Positions 4,982-12,425 of a DNA stretch of 14,550 bases are shown here, one piece after another. Each line of letters begins with the position of its first letter. Within the stretch, counting starts at the first letter, position 1. Below the pieces are notes generated by a model. It worked only from the letters and a program-made list of their open reading frames with translations. It was not told where the DNA came from and searched no databases. The translations under genes and the position numbers were made by a program. This DNA comes from an uncultured Chitinophagaceae bacterium (GTDB taxonomy: Bacteria > Bacteroidota > Bacteroidia > Chitinophagales > Chitinophagaceae). The stretch covers positions 1 to 14,550 of the forward strand of contig CAMPGT010000077.1 of the NCBI GenBank assembly GCA_946885665.1, given 5' to 3'.

Positions 4982-7237
4982 ATGGAAAAAAGATATATTC
5001 AGAAGATAGCGGAGCAGCAGGGCGTCAGTGTGAAACAGGTGGAAAACGTGTACCAGTTGAGCCAGGAAGGCGCCACCGTTCCCTTCATGGCGAGATACCG
5101 GAAAGAGGCGACGGGCAATCTCGACGAAGTGAAGATCAACAACGTGGTGGAAAAGATCGCTTACTTCAATGAACTCGATAAACGAAAGGAAACCATACTG
5201 AAAACTATCGAAGCGGCAGGCAAGTTAACAACCGAATTGAAGTCGCGTATCGAAAACAGCTTTGAGTCCACAGAGATCGAGGATATTTACCTTCCCTTCA
5301 AACCGAAAAGGAAAACGAAGGCATCGGCAGCGATCGAAAAAGGGCTTGAGCCGCTCGCTTCCGCCATCTTCGCACAAAACAACATAGACATAGGTACTGA
5401 GGCCGCGAAATTCATCAATGAACAAGTCGCAACGAAAGAAGAAGCGCTGCAGGGTGCGCGCGACATCATCGCAGAATGGGTGGCCGAAAATGAACAGGCA
5501 CGCAACAGCATCAGGCAGTTGTTCACGTCAAAGGCGGTGATCACTTCCAAAGTGCTCAAATCGAAAAAAGAAGCCGAAGAGGCGCAGAAGTACCGCGACT
5601 ATTTCGAATTCAGTGAGCCTTTTGCCGCGTGCCCCTCTCACCGGATGCTTGCCATCAGGCGCGGCGAAAAGGAAGGATACCTTACCATGGATATCGGTAT
5701 CGACAAGGAAACCGCTTTCGACGCACTGAAAACGCTATTCGTAAAAGGAAATAATGCTGCGGCACAGCAGGTAGCAACGGCGGTCGAAGACGGTTACGAG
5801 CGCCTGCTGAAATCTTCAATTGAAAATGAGTTCAGGCTGGCCGGGAAAAATGCTGCCGACGAAGAGGCCATCAAAGTTTTTGCGGAGAACCTGCGCCAGT
5901 TGCTCCTTGCATCCCCGTTGGGATCGAAACGCGTGATGGCGATCGATCCGGGTTTCAGAACAGGATGCAAGGTGGTATGTCTTGATGAACAAGGCTCCTT
6001 TTTGCACTATACCACTATCTTTCCCCACCCACCCCAAAATGAAGCTGCCACTGCAACAGCCGATATTAAAAAAATGGTGGATAAATTCAATATTGAAGCC
6101 ATCGGCATCGGCAACGGCACGGCAGGCAGGGAAACAGAACAATTGGTAAGAGGGATCGAATTTGGCGGGCCAGTGAGCGTTTTCATGGTGAACGAAAGCG
6201 GCGCCTCCATTTATTCTGCATCGGAAGTGGCCCGCGAGGAATTTCCTGACAAGGATGTTACCGTTCGGGGCGCCATCAGTATCGGCCGGCGGTTGCTCGA
6301 TCCGCTGAGCGAGCTGGTAAAGATCGATGCAAAATCCATTGGAGTAGGGCAATATCAACACGACGTCAACCAGGCGCGGCTGAAGGAGCAGCTCGACAAA
6401 GTGGTGGAAAGCTGCGTGAACCATGTGGGTGTTGACGTGAATACCGCGAGCAGGCACCTGCTCGGATATATTTCGGGTTTGAGTTCAACGCTCGCAAAAA
6501 ATATTGTTGACTACCGGCAAAAGAATGGTCCCTACCGTTCACGCGAAGAGATCAGGAAGGTGGCGCTGATGGGCCCTAAAAGCTTTGAGCAGTCGGCAGG
6601 TTTTATGAGAATACCCGGTTCGCCGAATCCGCTCGACAATAGCGCCGTTCATCCCGAAAGTTATTTTGTGGTGGAAGCGATGGCTAAGGACCTGAACTGC
6701 TCGGTTAAAGATTTGATAGGTGACCCGACGTTGCGCAAAAAAATTGACAGGAAAAAATACGTCACCGAAACAGTGGGCGAGTTCACCATCGAAGATATTG
6801 TGAAGGAGCTCGAAAAACCCGGCCGCGACCCGCGAGAAAAAGCAGAAGAATTCAGGTTTGATGATACGATCAAGTCGATAGAGGATGTAAAGCCCGGAAT
6901 GACCGTTCCCGGCATTGTTACGAACATCACCAATTTCGGGGCCTTTGTTGATATTGGCGTGAAGCAAGACGGCCTGCTGCACATTTCACAGATGAGCAAC
7001 ACTTATATCAGTGATCCGAACCAGGTGGTGAAACTTCAACAGCGCTTGATGGTTACCGTTACTGAAGTGGATGCGGCGCGAAAGAGAATTTCTCTTTCTT
7101 TAAAAAATAATGCGGCAACTAAGCCGCAGGCAAAAAAAGAAGGACCATCCCATTCGTCTTTCAAAACGCCAAAACAGGAGCCAATGAATGCGTTTCAGTC
7201 GAAACTGATGGAGTTGAAGAAGAAGTTTAAAGAATGA
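4982..7237 (+). CDS. tex: Tex family RNA-binding transcription accessory protein
   Basis: This 751-residue product has the normal Tex length and domain order. An N-terminal helical/HTH region (about 1-200) contains VPFMARYRKEATGNLDE. The YqgF/RNase H-like domain begins at VMAIDPGFRTGCK (318-330). Tandem helix-hairpin-helix segments lie around 490-570 (NTASRHLLGYISGLSS and YRSREEIRKVALMGPKSFEQ). An S1 RNA-binding domain spans 639-709 (VTNITNFGAFVDIGVKQDGL), followed by a basic Lys-rich tail. Tex-type proteins bind nucleic acid and associate with transcription; the precise role in Bacteroidota is not known. The frame stays open upstream to 4637, but those 115 codons are antisense to the CBS-like gene and outside the family, so the ATG at 4982 is chosen. 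It ends 21 bp from the convergent anti-sigma gene. Confidence 0.95.
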   Translation: MEKRYIQKIAEQQGVSVKQVENVYQLSQEGATVPFMARYRKEATGNLDEVKINNVVEKIAYFNELDKRKETILKTIEAAGKLTTELKSRIENSFESTEIEDIYLPFKPKRKTKASAAIEKGLEPLASAIFAQNNIDIGTEAAKFINEQVATKEEALQGARDIIAEWVAENEQARNSIRQLFTSKAVITSKVLKSKKEAEEAQKYRDYFEFSEPFAACPSHRMLAIRRGEKEGYLTMDIGIDKETAFDALKTLFVKGNNAAAQQVATAVEDGYERLLKSSIENEFRLAGKNAADEEAIKVFAENLRQLLLASPLGSKRVMAIDPGFRTGCKVVCLDEQGSFLHYTTIFPHPPQNEAATATADIKKMVDKFNIEAIGIGNGTAGRETEQLVRGIEFGGPVSVFMVNESGASIYSASEVAREEFPDKDVTVRGAISIGRRLLDPLSELVKIDAKSIGVGQYQHDVNQARLKEQLDKVVESCVNHVGVDVNTASRHLLGYISGLSSTLAKNIVDYRQKNGPYRSREEIRKVALMGPKSFEQSAGFMRIPGSPNPLDNSAVHPESYFVVEAMAKDLNCSVKDLIGDPTLRKKIDRKKYVTETVGEFTIEDIVKELEKPGRDPREKAEEFRFDDTIKSIEDVKPGMTVPGIVTNITNFGAFVDIGVKQDGLLHISQMSNTYISDPNQVVKLQQRLMVTVTEVDAARKRISLSLKNNAATKPQAKKEGPSHSSFKTPKQEPMNAFQSKLMELKKKFKE

Positions 7238-7258
7238 TGTTAGTTAAACAAAACCAAT

Positions 7259-7783
7259 TTACAGCGATGGTTTTTGATTTTTAAACTTCGCTTTTTTCAT
7301 TCTGAGGTACATGTCCAACAGCATCAGGCCGAGAACGATGTTCACCATGATGAACACATTCACATACGTGCCGCTGAATATATTTCCCCAGCTTACTGAC
7401 TTTTCCTGTACATCATCGAGCACGCCGGTGGAGGGCTGCGCCCAGTCGATCTGTCCGAAAATGTACACGATCAGCCCCGCGATAGTGATGAGAAAAAACA
7501 ACCCGATACCCCTGATGATGTTCTTATTGATGTAGTTGCCGGTGGCGGGTGTTATGTACAGCCTGGAAATTTCTTCCATCACATTTTGTGTGAAGCGCAA
7601 TGAAGGGTGTTCGAGATCGATGTCGTCCTGCAGCACCTGGTGCATCTCCATCATTTCCGCATACTTCTGTCGCCATTCCTGGTTGGTGCGGATCAGTTCT
7701 TCCACAAAGTCCAGCTCACGGTCTTCCATGGAACCATCGATGTAGTTCCACAGTGTTTCTTCTATGTTGGTTGGCGTTTGCAT
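7259..7783 (-). CDS. Probable membrane anti-sigma factor for the adjacent ECF sigma
   Basis: The product has 174 residues. The cytoplasmic N-terminal 85 residues are mainly helical and acidic (ETLWNYIDGSMEDREL, then FVEELIRTNQEWRQKY). This resembles the sigma-binding helices of anti-sigma domains but lacks the HxxxCxxC zinc motif. Two membrane helices follow, at about 89-110 and 140-160, joined by a 30-residue loop, and a short basic tail KKAKFKNQK suggests both ends are inside the cell. The gene starts 15 bp after the sigma gene stop on the same strand, which is the usual sigma/anti-sigma operon order. The inference is that it tethers and inactivates the sigma factor at the inner membrane until a signal arrives. 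Function is assigned mainly from context, and I cannot name the family. Confidence 0.7.
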   Translation of the reverse strand: MQTPTNIEETLWNYIDGSMEDRELDFVEELIRTNQEWRQKYAEMMEMHQVLQDDIDLEHPSLRFTQNVMEEISRLYITPATGNYINKNIIRGIGLFFLITIAGLIVYIFGQIDWAQPSTGVLDDVQEKSVSWGNIFSGTYVNVFIMVNIVLGLMLLDMYLRMKKAKFKNQKPSL

Positions 7784-7798
7784 GTTTCCGTTTTAAAT

Positions 7799-8383
7799 TT
7801 AATAGGTCAAATCTTTTACCTCCTGCATAAAATGTTTTTCCATTTTTTCCTTCAGTCTTGTTCTTGCCCTGTGCAGTTTCACTTTTACGGTATTCGTTTC
7901 CATGTTCAGTATCCTGCTTATCTCTTCCAGGCTTTGTTCCGCTTTATAAAACAGCGTAATCAGCCTTGCGTCGTCGGGACTGAGCAACGCGATGGCTTTC
8001 GTCACCATGGCCACCTTCGACTTTCGCTCAACTGCATTCGCATCTGTATTCGACACCTGGTTGTCGGCCATCTCAAATACCTGTTCCCTGTCGAGCGAAT
8101 GTGTTTCGAGCTTCTTTTTCCTCAAAAATGTGATCGCCGTTGAATTGACGATGGAATAGAGCCAGGTGCTGAACTTCGAATCTCCTCTGAAATCCTTTAG
8201 TGCCTTGTAAGCTTTTACAAAAACGTCCTGTGCAATTTCTTCGGCGTCTTCCCGCCCGGGAGTATATTTTAATGCGATAGTGAACACGAAATTTTGATAA
8301 CGCTTCACCAGCTCCGCAAAGAGCTGATATTCACCATTTAAGACCCTGGCGATTATTTCACTATCAGTTGTCCCGGCGTTCAT
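7799..8383 (-). CDS. ECF (sigma-70 family, RpoE-like) RNA polymerase sigma factor
   Basis: This 194-residue sigma factor contains region 2 at about 20-90: LFAELVKRYQNFVFTIAL, then DAEEIAQDVFVKAYKAL and FSTWLYSIVNSTAITFLRKKK, covering core binding and -10 recognition. A variable linker (95-125) leads to region 4 at about 130-182: LSPDDARLITLFYKAEQSLEEISRILNM followed by the recognition helix TNTVKVKLHRARTRLKEKM, for -35 binding. Region 3 is absent, as expected for group 4. It heads an operon with the anti-sigma gene. A motif upstream, TGTAACCTG-N13-TGGTCA, is repeated in front of the divergent gene at 8533, which suggests autoregulation. The start at 8383 is the first ATG in the frame. Confidence in the family is high; the signal it answers is unknown. 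Confidence 0.96.
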   Translation of the reverse strand: MNAGTTDSEIIARVLNGEYQLFAELVKRYQNFVFTIALKYTPGREDAEEIAQDVFVKAYKALKDFRGDSKFSTWLYSIVNSTAITFLRKKKLETHSLDREQVFEMADNQVSNTDANAVERKSKVAMVTKAIALLSPDDARLITLFYKAEQSLEEISRILNMETNTVKVKLHRARTRLKEKMEKHFMQEVKDLTY

Positions 8384-8395
8384 TATTATATGGTA

Positions 8396-8423
8396 TGACC
8401 ACGAAATCGCACATCAGGTTACA
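8396..8423 (-). promoter_or_regulatory. Candidate ECF-type promoter of the sigma operon
   Basis: Read on the minus strand, TGTAACCTG (8423-8415) is followed after 13 bases by TGGTCA (8401-8396), i.e. GTAACC-N16-GGTCA. The motif is mirrored upstream of the gene at 8533 with identical spacing. It ends 12 bases before the sigma start codon, implying a leader of only a few bases. Confidence 0.55.
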
Positions 8424-8462
8424 ATACAAAGTAACTAAATCGGTAAATTATTTCTAAAATAG

Positions 8463-8490
8463 TGTAACCTGCCCGGGAAAGCGATAGTCA
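8463..8490 (+). promoter_or_regulatory. Candidate ECF-type promoter of the DUF6249-like gene
   Basis: TGTAACCTG (8463-8471) is followed after 13 bases by TAGTCA (8485-8490), i.e. GTAACC-N16-AGTCA, with the same spacing as the divergent copy. The 9-mer TGTAACCTG is an exact inverted repeat of CAGGTTACA at 8415-8423. The start codon lies 42 bases downstream. Confidence 0.55.
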
Positions 8491-8532
8491 GATATTCCAG
8501 AAGACAATCTTAAAAAGCAAAAAACTACAATT

Positions 8533-8898
8533 ATGAATGGCGAACTCTTAATCCCGATCCTCGTACCTCTCGGCCTTTTTGCAATGGTTTTCGGGATCGT
8601 TTACCTGAACAAGAAGGAAAATCTGGCGATGATCGACAAGGGCATGAACCCCAAGAATGTGCGGCGGAACCCAGAGCCCTACCGCAACCTGAAATGGGGC
8701 CTCCTTCTCGTAGGGGCCGGTGTAGGTCTGTTCCTGGCGTATATATTCGACCAGTACTTCTCGAGGAATGATGACAATGAGGCACTTTACTTTGCGCTGA
8801 TAGCGATTGGCGGCGGAACGGGTCTGATCATCTCTTACAAAATGGAAATGAAAGAACTCAAGGCGTCAGGGTCAGATTTGACTCACGTGCCTTCTTAA
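8533..8898 (+). CDS. Small three-helix membrane protein, DUF6249-like
   Basis: The product has 121 residues. Hydrophobic segments lie at about 5-24 (LLIPILVPLGLFAMVFGIVYL), 54-72 (LKWGLLLVGAGVGLFLAYIF) and 84-102 (ALYFALIAIGGGTGLIISY). Between the first two is a conserved-looking polar loop, NKKENLAMIDKGMNP, typical of the DUF6249 proteins of Bacteroidota that sit beside ECF sigma genes. There is no known biochemical activity. It is divergent from the sigma operon, and the shared promoter pattern makes it a candidate target of that sigma factor. The ATG at 8533 is chosen because the first helix begins there. Its last 41 bases overlap, tail to tail, the end of the S41 protease gene on the other strand. 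Confidence 0.85.
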   Translation: MNGELLIPILVPLGLFAMVFGIVYLNKKENLAMIDKGMNPKNVRRNPEPYRNLKWGLLLVGAGVGLFLAYIFDQYFSRNDDNEALYFALIAIGGGTGLIISYKMEMKELKASGSDLTHVPS

Positions 8899-10453
8899 CC
8901 GTAAGGTCATACATGTTGCTTACCTCGTAATAACCTGGCATGCCCCAGATCTGTCTGGCCATCCAGGTTTTTACGCGTTTATTCAGCTCCTCCTTATCTG
9001 CTTCCGACAGTGTCGGCATCGTGATGCTGCTACCGGAAAGATACCCCCGCAGGCTTTCCCAGGTCGCCGGGTTTGCGTTAAAGCGCTGGTAGAAATCGGC
9101 GGGACCTTTAAAGCCATCAAAATAAGCTTTACGCGCCATGTAATATTCATATATAAACTTCCCGAACCGCTGGTTGGCAAACAGGAGTGAAACATCGCTG
9201 TTAAAAGCAGCGGTGTCATAGGGTACGAAGATGTCGGGCGTAATGCCACCCCCCGCGTAAACCGTTCTTCCTCCATTGGTTTTGAAGGCGGCGCCCCGGG
9301 AAGCAGTCGCCGTATCACGGTGGGTTACCTCTCCATTATGAAATCTTTCCAGCACCTCTTCGTTGTAAGCGGTTCGGCCGTTTTCGTACGATTTCTGGAT
9401 GCTGCGCCCCGCCGGCGTGTAATAACGGGCAACAGTGAGCCGTAAAGCTGCGCCGCCGCTGAGGTCGTATTGTTCCTGCACCAGTCCTTTGCCGAACGTG
9501 CGGCGGCCAACGATGATGCCACGGTCCCAGTCCTGTATGGCGCCTGCCACCACCTCGCTCGCCGAAGCCGAGCCTTCGTTCACCAGCACTACAAGGCGCC
9601 CCACTTCAAACTGTCCCGGCCTTTTGCAGTTGTACTCCACTTTGGGTTGCTTTTGACCCTTTGTATAAACGATGAGCTTGTCCTGGTCCAGGAATTCGTC
9701 GGATATGTCCACCGCCTCGCCGAGGATGCCCCCTCCGTTATCGCGAAGGTCGAAGATGAGTTTCTTCATGCCTTTTTTCTTCAGCTTTTCAAAGGCTTCC
9801 ATACATTCTTCATAGCTGGTGCCCGAGAATTTGTTCAGGTGGATGAAACCGGTGGTATCGTCCATCATATAGGCCGCATCCACCGAGTAAAGGGGGATCA
9901 TGCCTCTTGAGATGCTTATCTGGCGCGTTGTGTTGCCGGTTAGCACGGTAACGTTCGCGATGCTTTCGCCCGGACCGCGCAAAAGGTTTTTGATCCTTTC
10001 GGAAGTGATGCCGTTACCCGCAACGATCGAATCGCCCACTTTCAGGAATTTGTCGCCTGTCTTCACACCTGCCTTTTCGCTGGGGCCGCCGGGCAGCACG
10101 TTGACCACGTTGACGGTATCCCTGATGATCTGGAACTCTACGCCTATACCTTCGAAGTTACCCTGCAGGTCCTCGTTTACCTGTTGAACATACCTGGCTG
10201 GTATGTAGATGGAATGTGGGTCGAGATGGGTGAGCATAGCCTCGATCGCATCCTGGGCGAGACTGTCGGTGGATATGGGATCCACGTAATTCATGCGGAT
10301 TAGGTCGATCGCCTCCTGGATGGAGGAACCCCTGCTGCTTTGGAAAAATCCCTGTGTGGCAGGCATTCTTTCCCTCAGCTTGTAGCCGGTTATCATGCCC
10401 AGGATCAATATTACCGCAAATCCCAATGGTAACCAGGCCTGTGATTTTTTCAT
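8858..10453 (-). CDS. S41 family C-terminal processing peptidase (CtpA/Prc type)
   Basis: This is a 531-residue envelope protease. An N-terminal hydrophobic segment (about 7-24) after MKKS acts as a signal or anchor, placing the enzyme in the periplasm. A PDZ domain lies at about 95-185 (GIGVEFQI, GGPSEKAGVKTGDKFLKVGD). The S41 domain at about 200-420 includes FDLRDNGGGIL, VNEGSASASEVVAGAIQD with catalytic Ser297, and GRRTFGKGLVQE with Lys322; the 25-residue Ser-Lys spacing matches CtpA/CtpB. A 110-residue helical C-terminal extension follows. Such enzymes trim or degrade envelope proteins, and some Bacteroidota have several. It is divergent from the BadF-kinase gene, with 80 bp between starts. 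The last 14 codons overlap the opposing gene. Substrates are unknown. Confidence 0.95.
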   Translation of the reverse strand: MKKSQAWLPLGFAVILILGMITGYKLRERMPATQGFFQSSRGSSIQEAIDLIRMNYVDPISTDSLAQDAIEAMLTHLDPHSIYIPARYVQQVNEDLQGNFEGIGVEFQIIRDTVNVVNVLPGGPSEKAGVKTGDKFLKVGDSIVAGNGITSERIKNLLRGPGESIANVTVLTGNTTRQISISRGMIPLYSVDAAYMMDDTTGFIHLNKFSGTSYEECMEAFEKLKKKGMKKLIFDLRDNGGGILGEAVDISDEFLDQDKLIVYTKGQKQPKVEYNCKRPGQFEVGRLVVLVNEGSASASEVVAGAIQDWDRGIIVGRRTFGKGLVQEQYDLSGGAALRLTVARYYTPAGRSIQKSYENGRTAYNEEVLERFHNGEVTHRDTATASRGAAFKTNGGRTVYAGGGITPDIFVPYDTAAFNSDVSLLFANQRFGKFIYEYYMARKAYFDGFKGPADFYQRFNANPATWESLRGYLSGSSITMPTLSEADKEELNKRVKTWMARQIWGMPGYYEVSNMYDLTVKKARESNLTLTP

Positions 10454-10520
10454 CGTGTCGAGTACTTGTATTTTGCTTACAGAGCGGCGAAGTTCTTAAT
10501 TAATTTCCAAATGTGAATTT

Positions 10521-10528
10521 TACCTTCG
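10521..10528 (+). promoter_or_regulatory. Probable -7 box TACCTTCG for the kinase gene
   Basis: TACCTTCG matches TAnnTTTG with one change and lies six bases before the ATG at 10534 (TACCTTCGCGCCTATG), as in front of tex. A near-leaderless transcript is implied. It also argues against the GTG at 10513, which would lie upstream of this box. Confidence 0.4.
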
Positions 10529-10533
10529 CGCCT

Positions 10534-11376
10534 ATGTCTATACTCATAGCCGACAGCGGAGCAACCAAATGTGAGTGGTGTTTCGTTGACGGCGGGAAAA
10601 AATACACCTGGTTTACGCAAGGCATGAGCCCCTACTTCCTGACGCCCCGGCAAATGGAGGAACTCATCAGGAAGGAACTGCTGATCCAGATGAAGAACAA
10701 ATTTCCCGGTGAGGTTCATTTTTACGGGACGGGCAACAAGAACCCTGAAAATCGGAAAAGAACAAAAAAGGTGCTGGAGGCGATTTTCCCCGGCGCAAAG
10801 GTGACGGTCGATATCGATCTGCTGGCTGCCGCCCGGGCACTTTGTCGCCACCAGCCGGGCATTGCCTGCATCCTGGGTACGGGCAGCAATTCCTGTTATT
10901 ACAATGGAAAAAAAATCGTGAGGAACATACCGGGGCTGGGCTATGTGCTGGGGGATGAAGGGTCGGGAGCGTACCTGGGAAAAAAGGTGATCCAGCACTA
11001 CCTCTATGAAATATTCGAAAAAGACCTGAAAGAAAAGTTCGAAGAGACCTATAAAACTAATGATTCGGAGATATTGGAGCATGTGTATCACCAGCCGCTG
11101 CCCAACCGCTACCTGGCGGGTTTTGCCAGGTTTTTGGGCGACAACCGGGGGCATTACATGATAGAGAACATAATAGAGGATGGGCTGAATGATTTTTTCT
11201 ATGTTCACATTGGCGGCTACCGCGAAAGTCGAAAGTATCCCGTACATTTCAACGGAGGTGTAGCGTATCACTTCAGGGATGTGGTATTGGATTTATGTGG
11301 ATGCTATGGCCTGCAGCCGGGCAGGATCCTGAAGAACCCGATGGAGGGGCTGGTGGAGTATTATCGGGGGGCGTGA
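10534..11376 (+). CDS. BadF/BadG/BcrA/BcrD-family amino-sugar kinase (GlcNAc or MurNAc kinase-like)
   Basis: This 280-residue ASKHA-fold kinase carries phosphate-1 motif ADSGATKCEW (6-15), Asp95 in VDIDLLAAARAL as probable catalytic base, phosphate-2 ILGTGSNSC (113-121), GLGYVLGDEGSGAYLG (134-149), and the adenosine region FNGGVAYHFRDV (239-250). Members of this family phosphorylate N-acetylglucosamine or N-acetylmuramic acid. The next gene is murQ, whose substrate is MurNAc 6-phosphate, so MurNAc kinase activity (as in clostridial MurK, the same family) is the most economical reading; the sequence does not settle the specificity. A GTG at 10513 would add seven residues. I use the ATG because the -7 box lies between the two and the motif-bearing N-terminus starts there. 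A heptad array begins at the stop codon. Confidence 0.88.
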   Translation: MSILIADSGATKCEWCFVDGGKKYTWFTQGMSPYFLTPRQMEELIRKELLIQMKNKFPGEVHFYGTGNKNPENRKRTKKVLEAIFPGAKVTVDIDLLAAARALCRHQPGIACILGTGSNSCYYNGKKIVRNIPGLGYVLGDEGSGAYLGKKVIQHYLYEIFEKDLKEKFEETYKTNDSEILEHVYHQPLPNRYLAGFARFLGDNRGHYMIENIIEDGLNDFFYVHIGGYRESRKYPVHFNGGVAYHFRDVVLDLCGCYGLQPGRILKNPMEGLVEYYRGA

Positions 11377-11435
11377 GACGGGAGAGAGGAGACGGAAGAC
11401 GGAAGACGGAAGACGGAGAGAGGAGACGGGAGATG
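11373..11435 (+). repeat. Heptad array GGAAGAC behind the kinase gene
   Basis: Nine consecutive 7-mers read gtgagac, gggagag, aggagac, ggaagac (three times), ggagaga, ggagacg, ggagatg. The array starts within the stop codon (11374-11376) and is purely purine plus C on the coding strand. Confidence 0.85.
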
Positions 11436-11477
11436 TTTCCCCCGCTGGCGGAGGTGGCGCGAAGCGCCGGGGGTGGA
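11436..11477. repeat. Second copy of the double-hairpin element
   Basis: This aligns with 2219-2262. The CCCCCGCTGGCGG core is kept, and the second stem is GGCGC-GAA-GCGCC instead of GTCGCC-GAA-GGCGAC. Both sides of that stem changed together, so pairing is preserved. It sits between the kinase and murQ genes, directly after a heptad array. Confidence 0.75.
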
Positions 11478-11520
11478 CACAATCAACCTTTAACTAAGTA
11501 AACATATAACCTTTTAATAC

Positions 11521-12339
11521 GTGGCAGAATTTATAACCATTACGGAACAACCCTCCAACTACAACGACCTCGATAAAATGTCCGTCAACGAGCTGTTGAC
11601 CAACATGAACCGCGAGGACCAACAGGTGCCGCTGGCCGTGCAAAAAGCCATCCCGTCAATAGAACCGCTGGTGAGCCTCATCGCCGACCGCATCCTGGCC
11701 GGTGGCCGGCTGTTTTACATTGGCGCCGGAACAAGCGGCCGGCTCGGCATTCTCGACGCCAGCGAAATACCACCTACCTATGGCATGGAGCCGGGCATCG
11801 TAGTGGGTGTAATTGCCGGCGGCGACCGCGCCATTCAGAATTCCATTGAAAATGCAGAGGACGATGAAGAACAGGGATGGAAAGATCTGCAGGAATTCAA
11901 CGTCTGCGACAAGGACGTGGTAATAGGCATCGCCTCCAGTGGCCGAACGCCTTATGTGATCGGCGCACTCCGCCAGTGCCAGGCAAATAATATCACCACC
12001 GCGGGCATTGTATCGAACCCCGGAAGTCCCTTATTAAAATTCGCAGATTTTCCAATCGAGCTTATAGTCGGCCCGGAATTTGTTACCGGAAGCACGCGTA
12101 TGAAAAGTGGCACGGCGCAGAAGCTTGTGTTGAACATGATCTCCACTTCAGTAATGATCCTTATCGGAAGGGTCGAAGGCAACAGGATGGTTAACATGCA
12201 GTTGACGAATTCAAAGCTGATAGAACGAGGAACAAAAATGGTAATGTCGGGGGCCGGAATCTCGGACCACGAAAAGGCAAGGCAACTGTTGCTGCGGTAC
12301 GGCAGTGTGAAGAAAGCAGTGGAATCAACTTCCCGGTAA
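11521..12339 (+). CDS. murQ: N-acetylmuramic acid 6-phosphate etherase
   Basis: This 272-residue SIS-domain lyase cleaves the lactyl ether of MurNAc 6-phosphate to give GlcNAc 6-phosphate and D-lactate, in cytoplasmic peptidoglycan recycling. Visible features are YIGAGTSGRLGILDASEIPPT at 66-86, with catalytic Glu82; NAEDD with Glu113; the second sugar-phosphate loop GIASSGRTPYV (136-146); the family signature VTGSTRMKSGTAQKLVLNMIST (188-209); and the C-terminal NSKLIERGTKMV. It is slightly shorter than the E. coli enzyme (298 residues), mainly through its C-terminus. The start is GTG at 11521: an in-frame TAA lies at 11515-11517 and the next Met is residue 20, inside conserved sequence. It lies 144 bp after the BadF-family kinase on the same strand, supporting a kinase-then-etherase salvage route. 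Confidence 0.96.
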   Translation: MAEFITITEQPSNYNDLDKMSVNELLTNMNREDQQVPLAVQKAIPSIEPLVSLIADRILAGGRLFYIGAGTSGRLGILDASEIPPTYGMEPGIVVGVIAGGDRAIQNSIENAEDDEEQGWKDLQEFNVCDKDVVIGIASSGRTPYVIGALRQCQANNITTAGIVSNPGSPLLKFADFPIELIVGPEFVTGSTRMKSGTAQKLVLNMISTSVMILIGRVEGNRMVNMQLTNSKLIERGTKMVMSGAGISDHEKARQLLLRYGSVKKAVESTSR

Positions 12340-12425
12340 ATCAATCTTGCGGCCGATATACTACTGACCATACTGCTGACGTTTCTGGTTAACGAAATCT
12401 AATCCCTATAAACCAAAGGCTGCTT

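Noticed and set aside
5816..6457. 213-codon minus-strand ORF within tex
   Set aside because: It is a shadow frame antisense to the conserved YqgF and helix-hairpin-helix coding region.
10477..11271. 264-codon minus-strand ORF opposite the kinase gene
   Set aside because: It is antisense to conserved ASKHA motifs, has no recognisable domain, and its stop side runs into the divergent promoter region.
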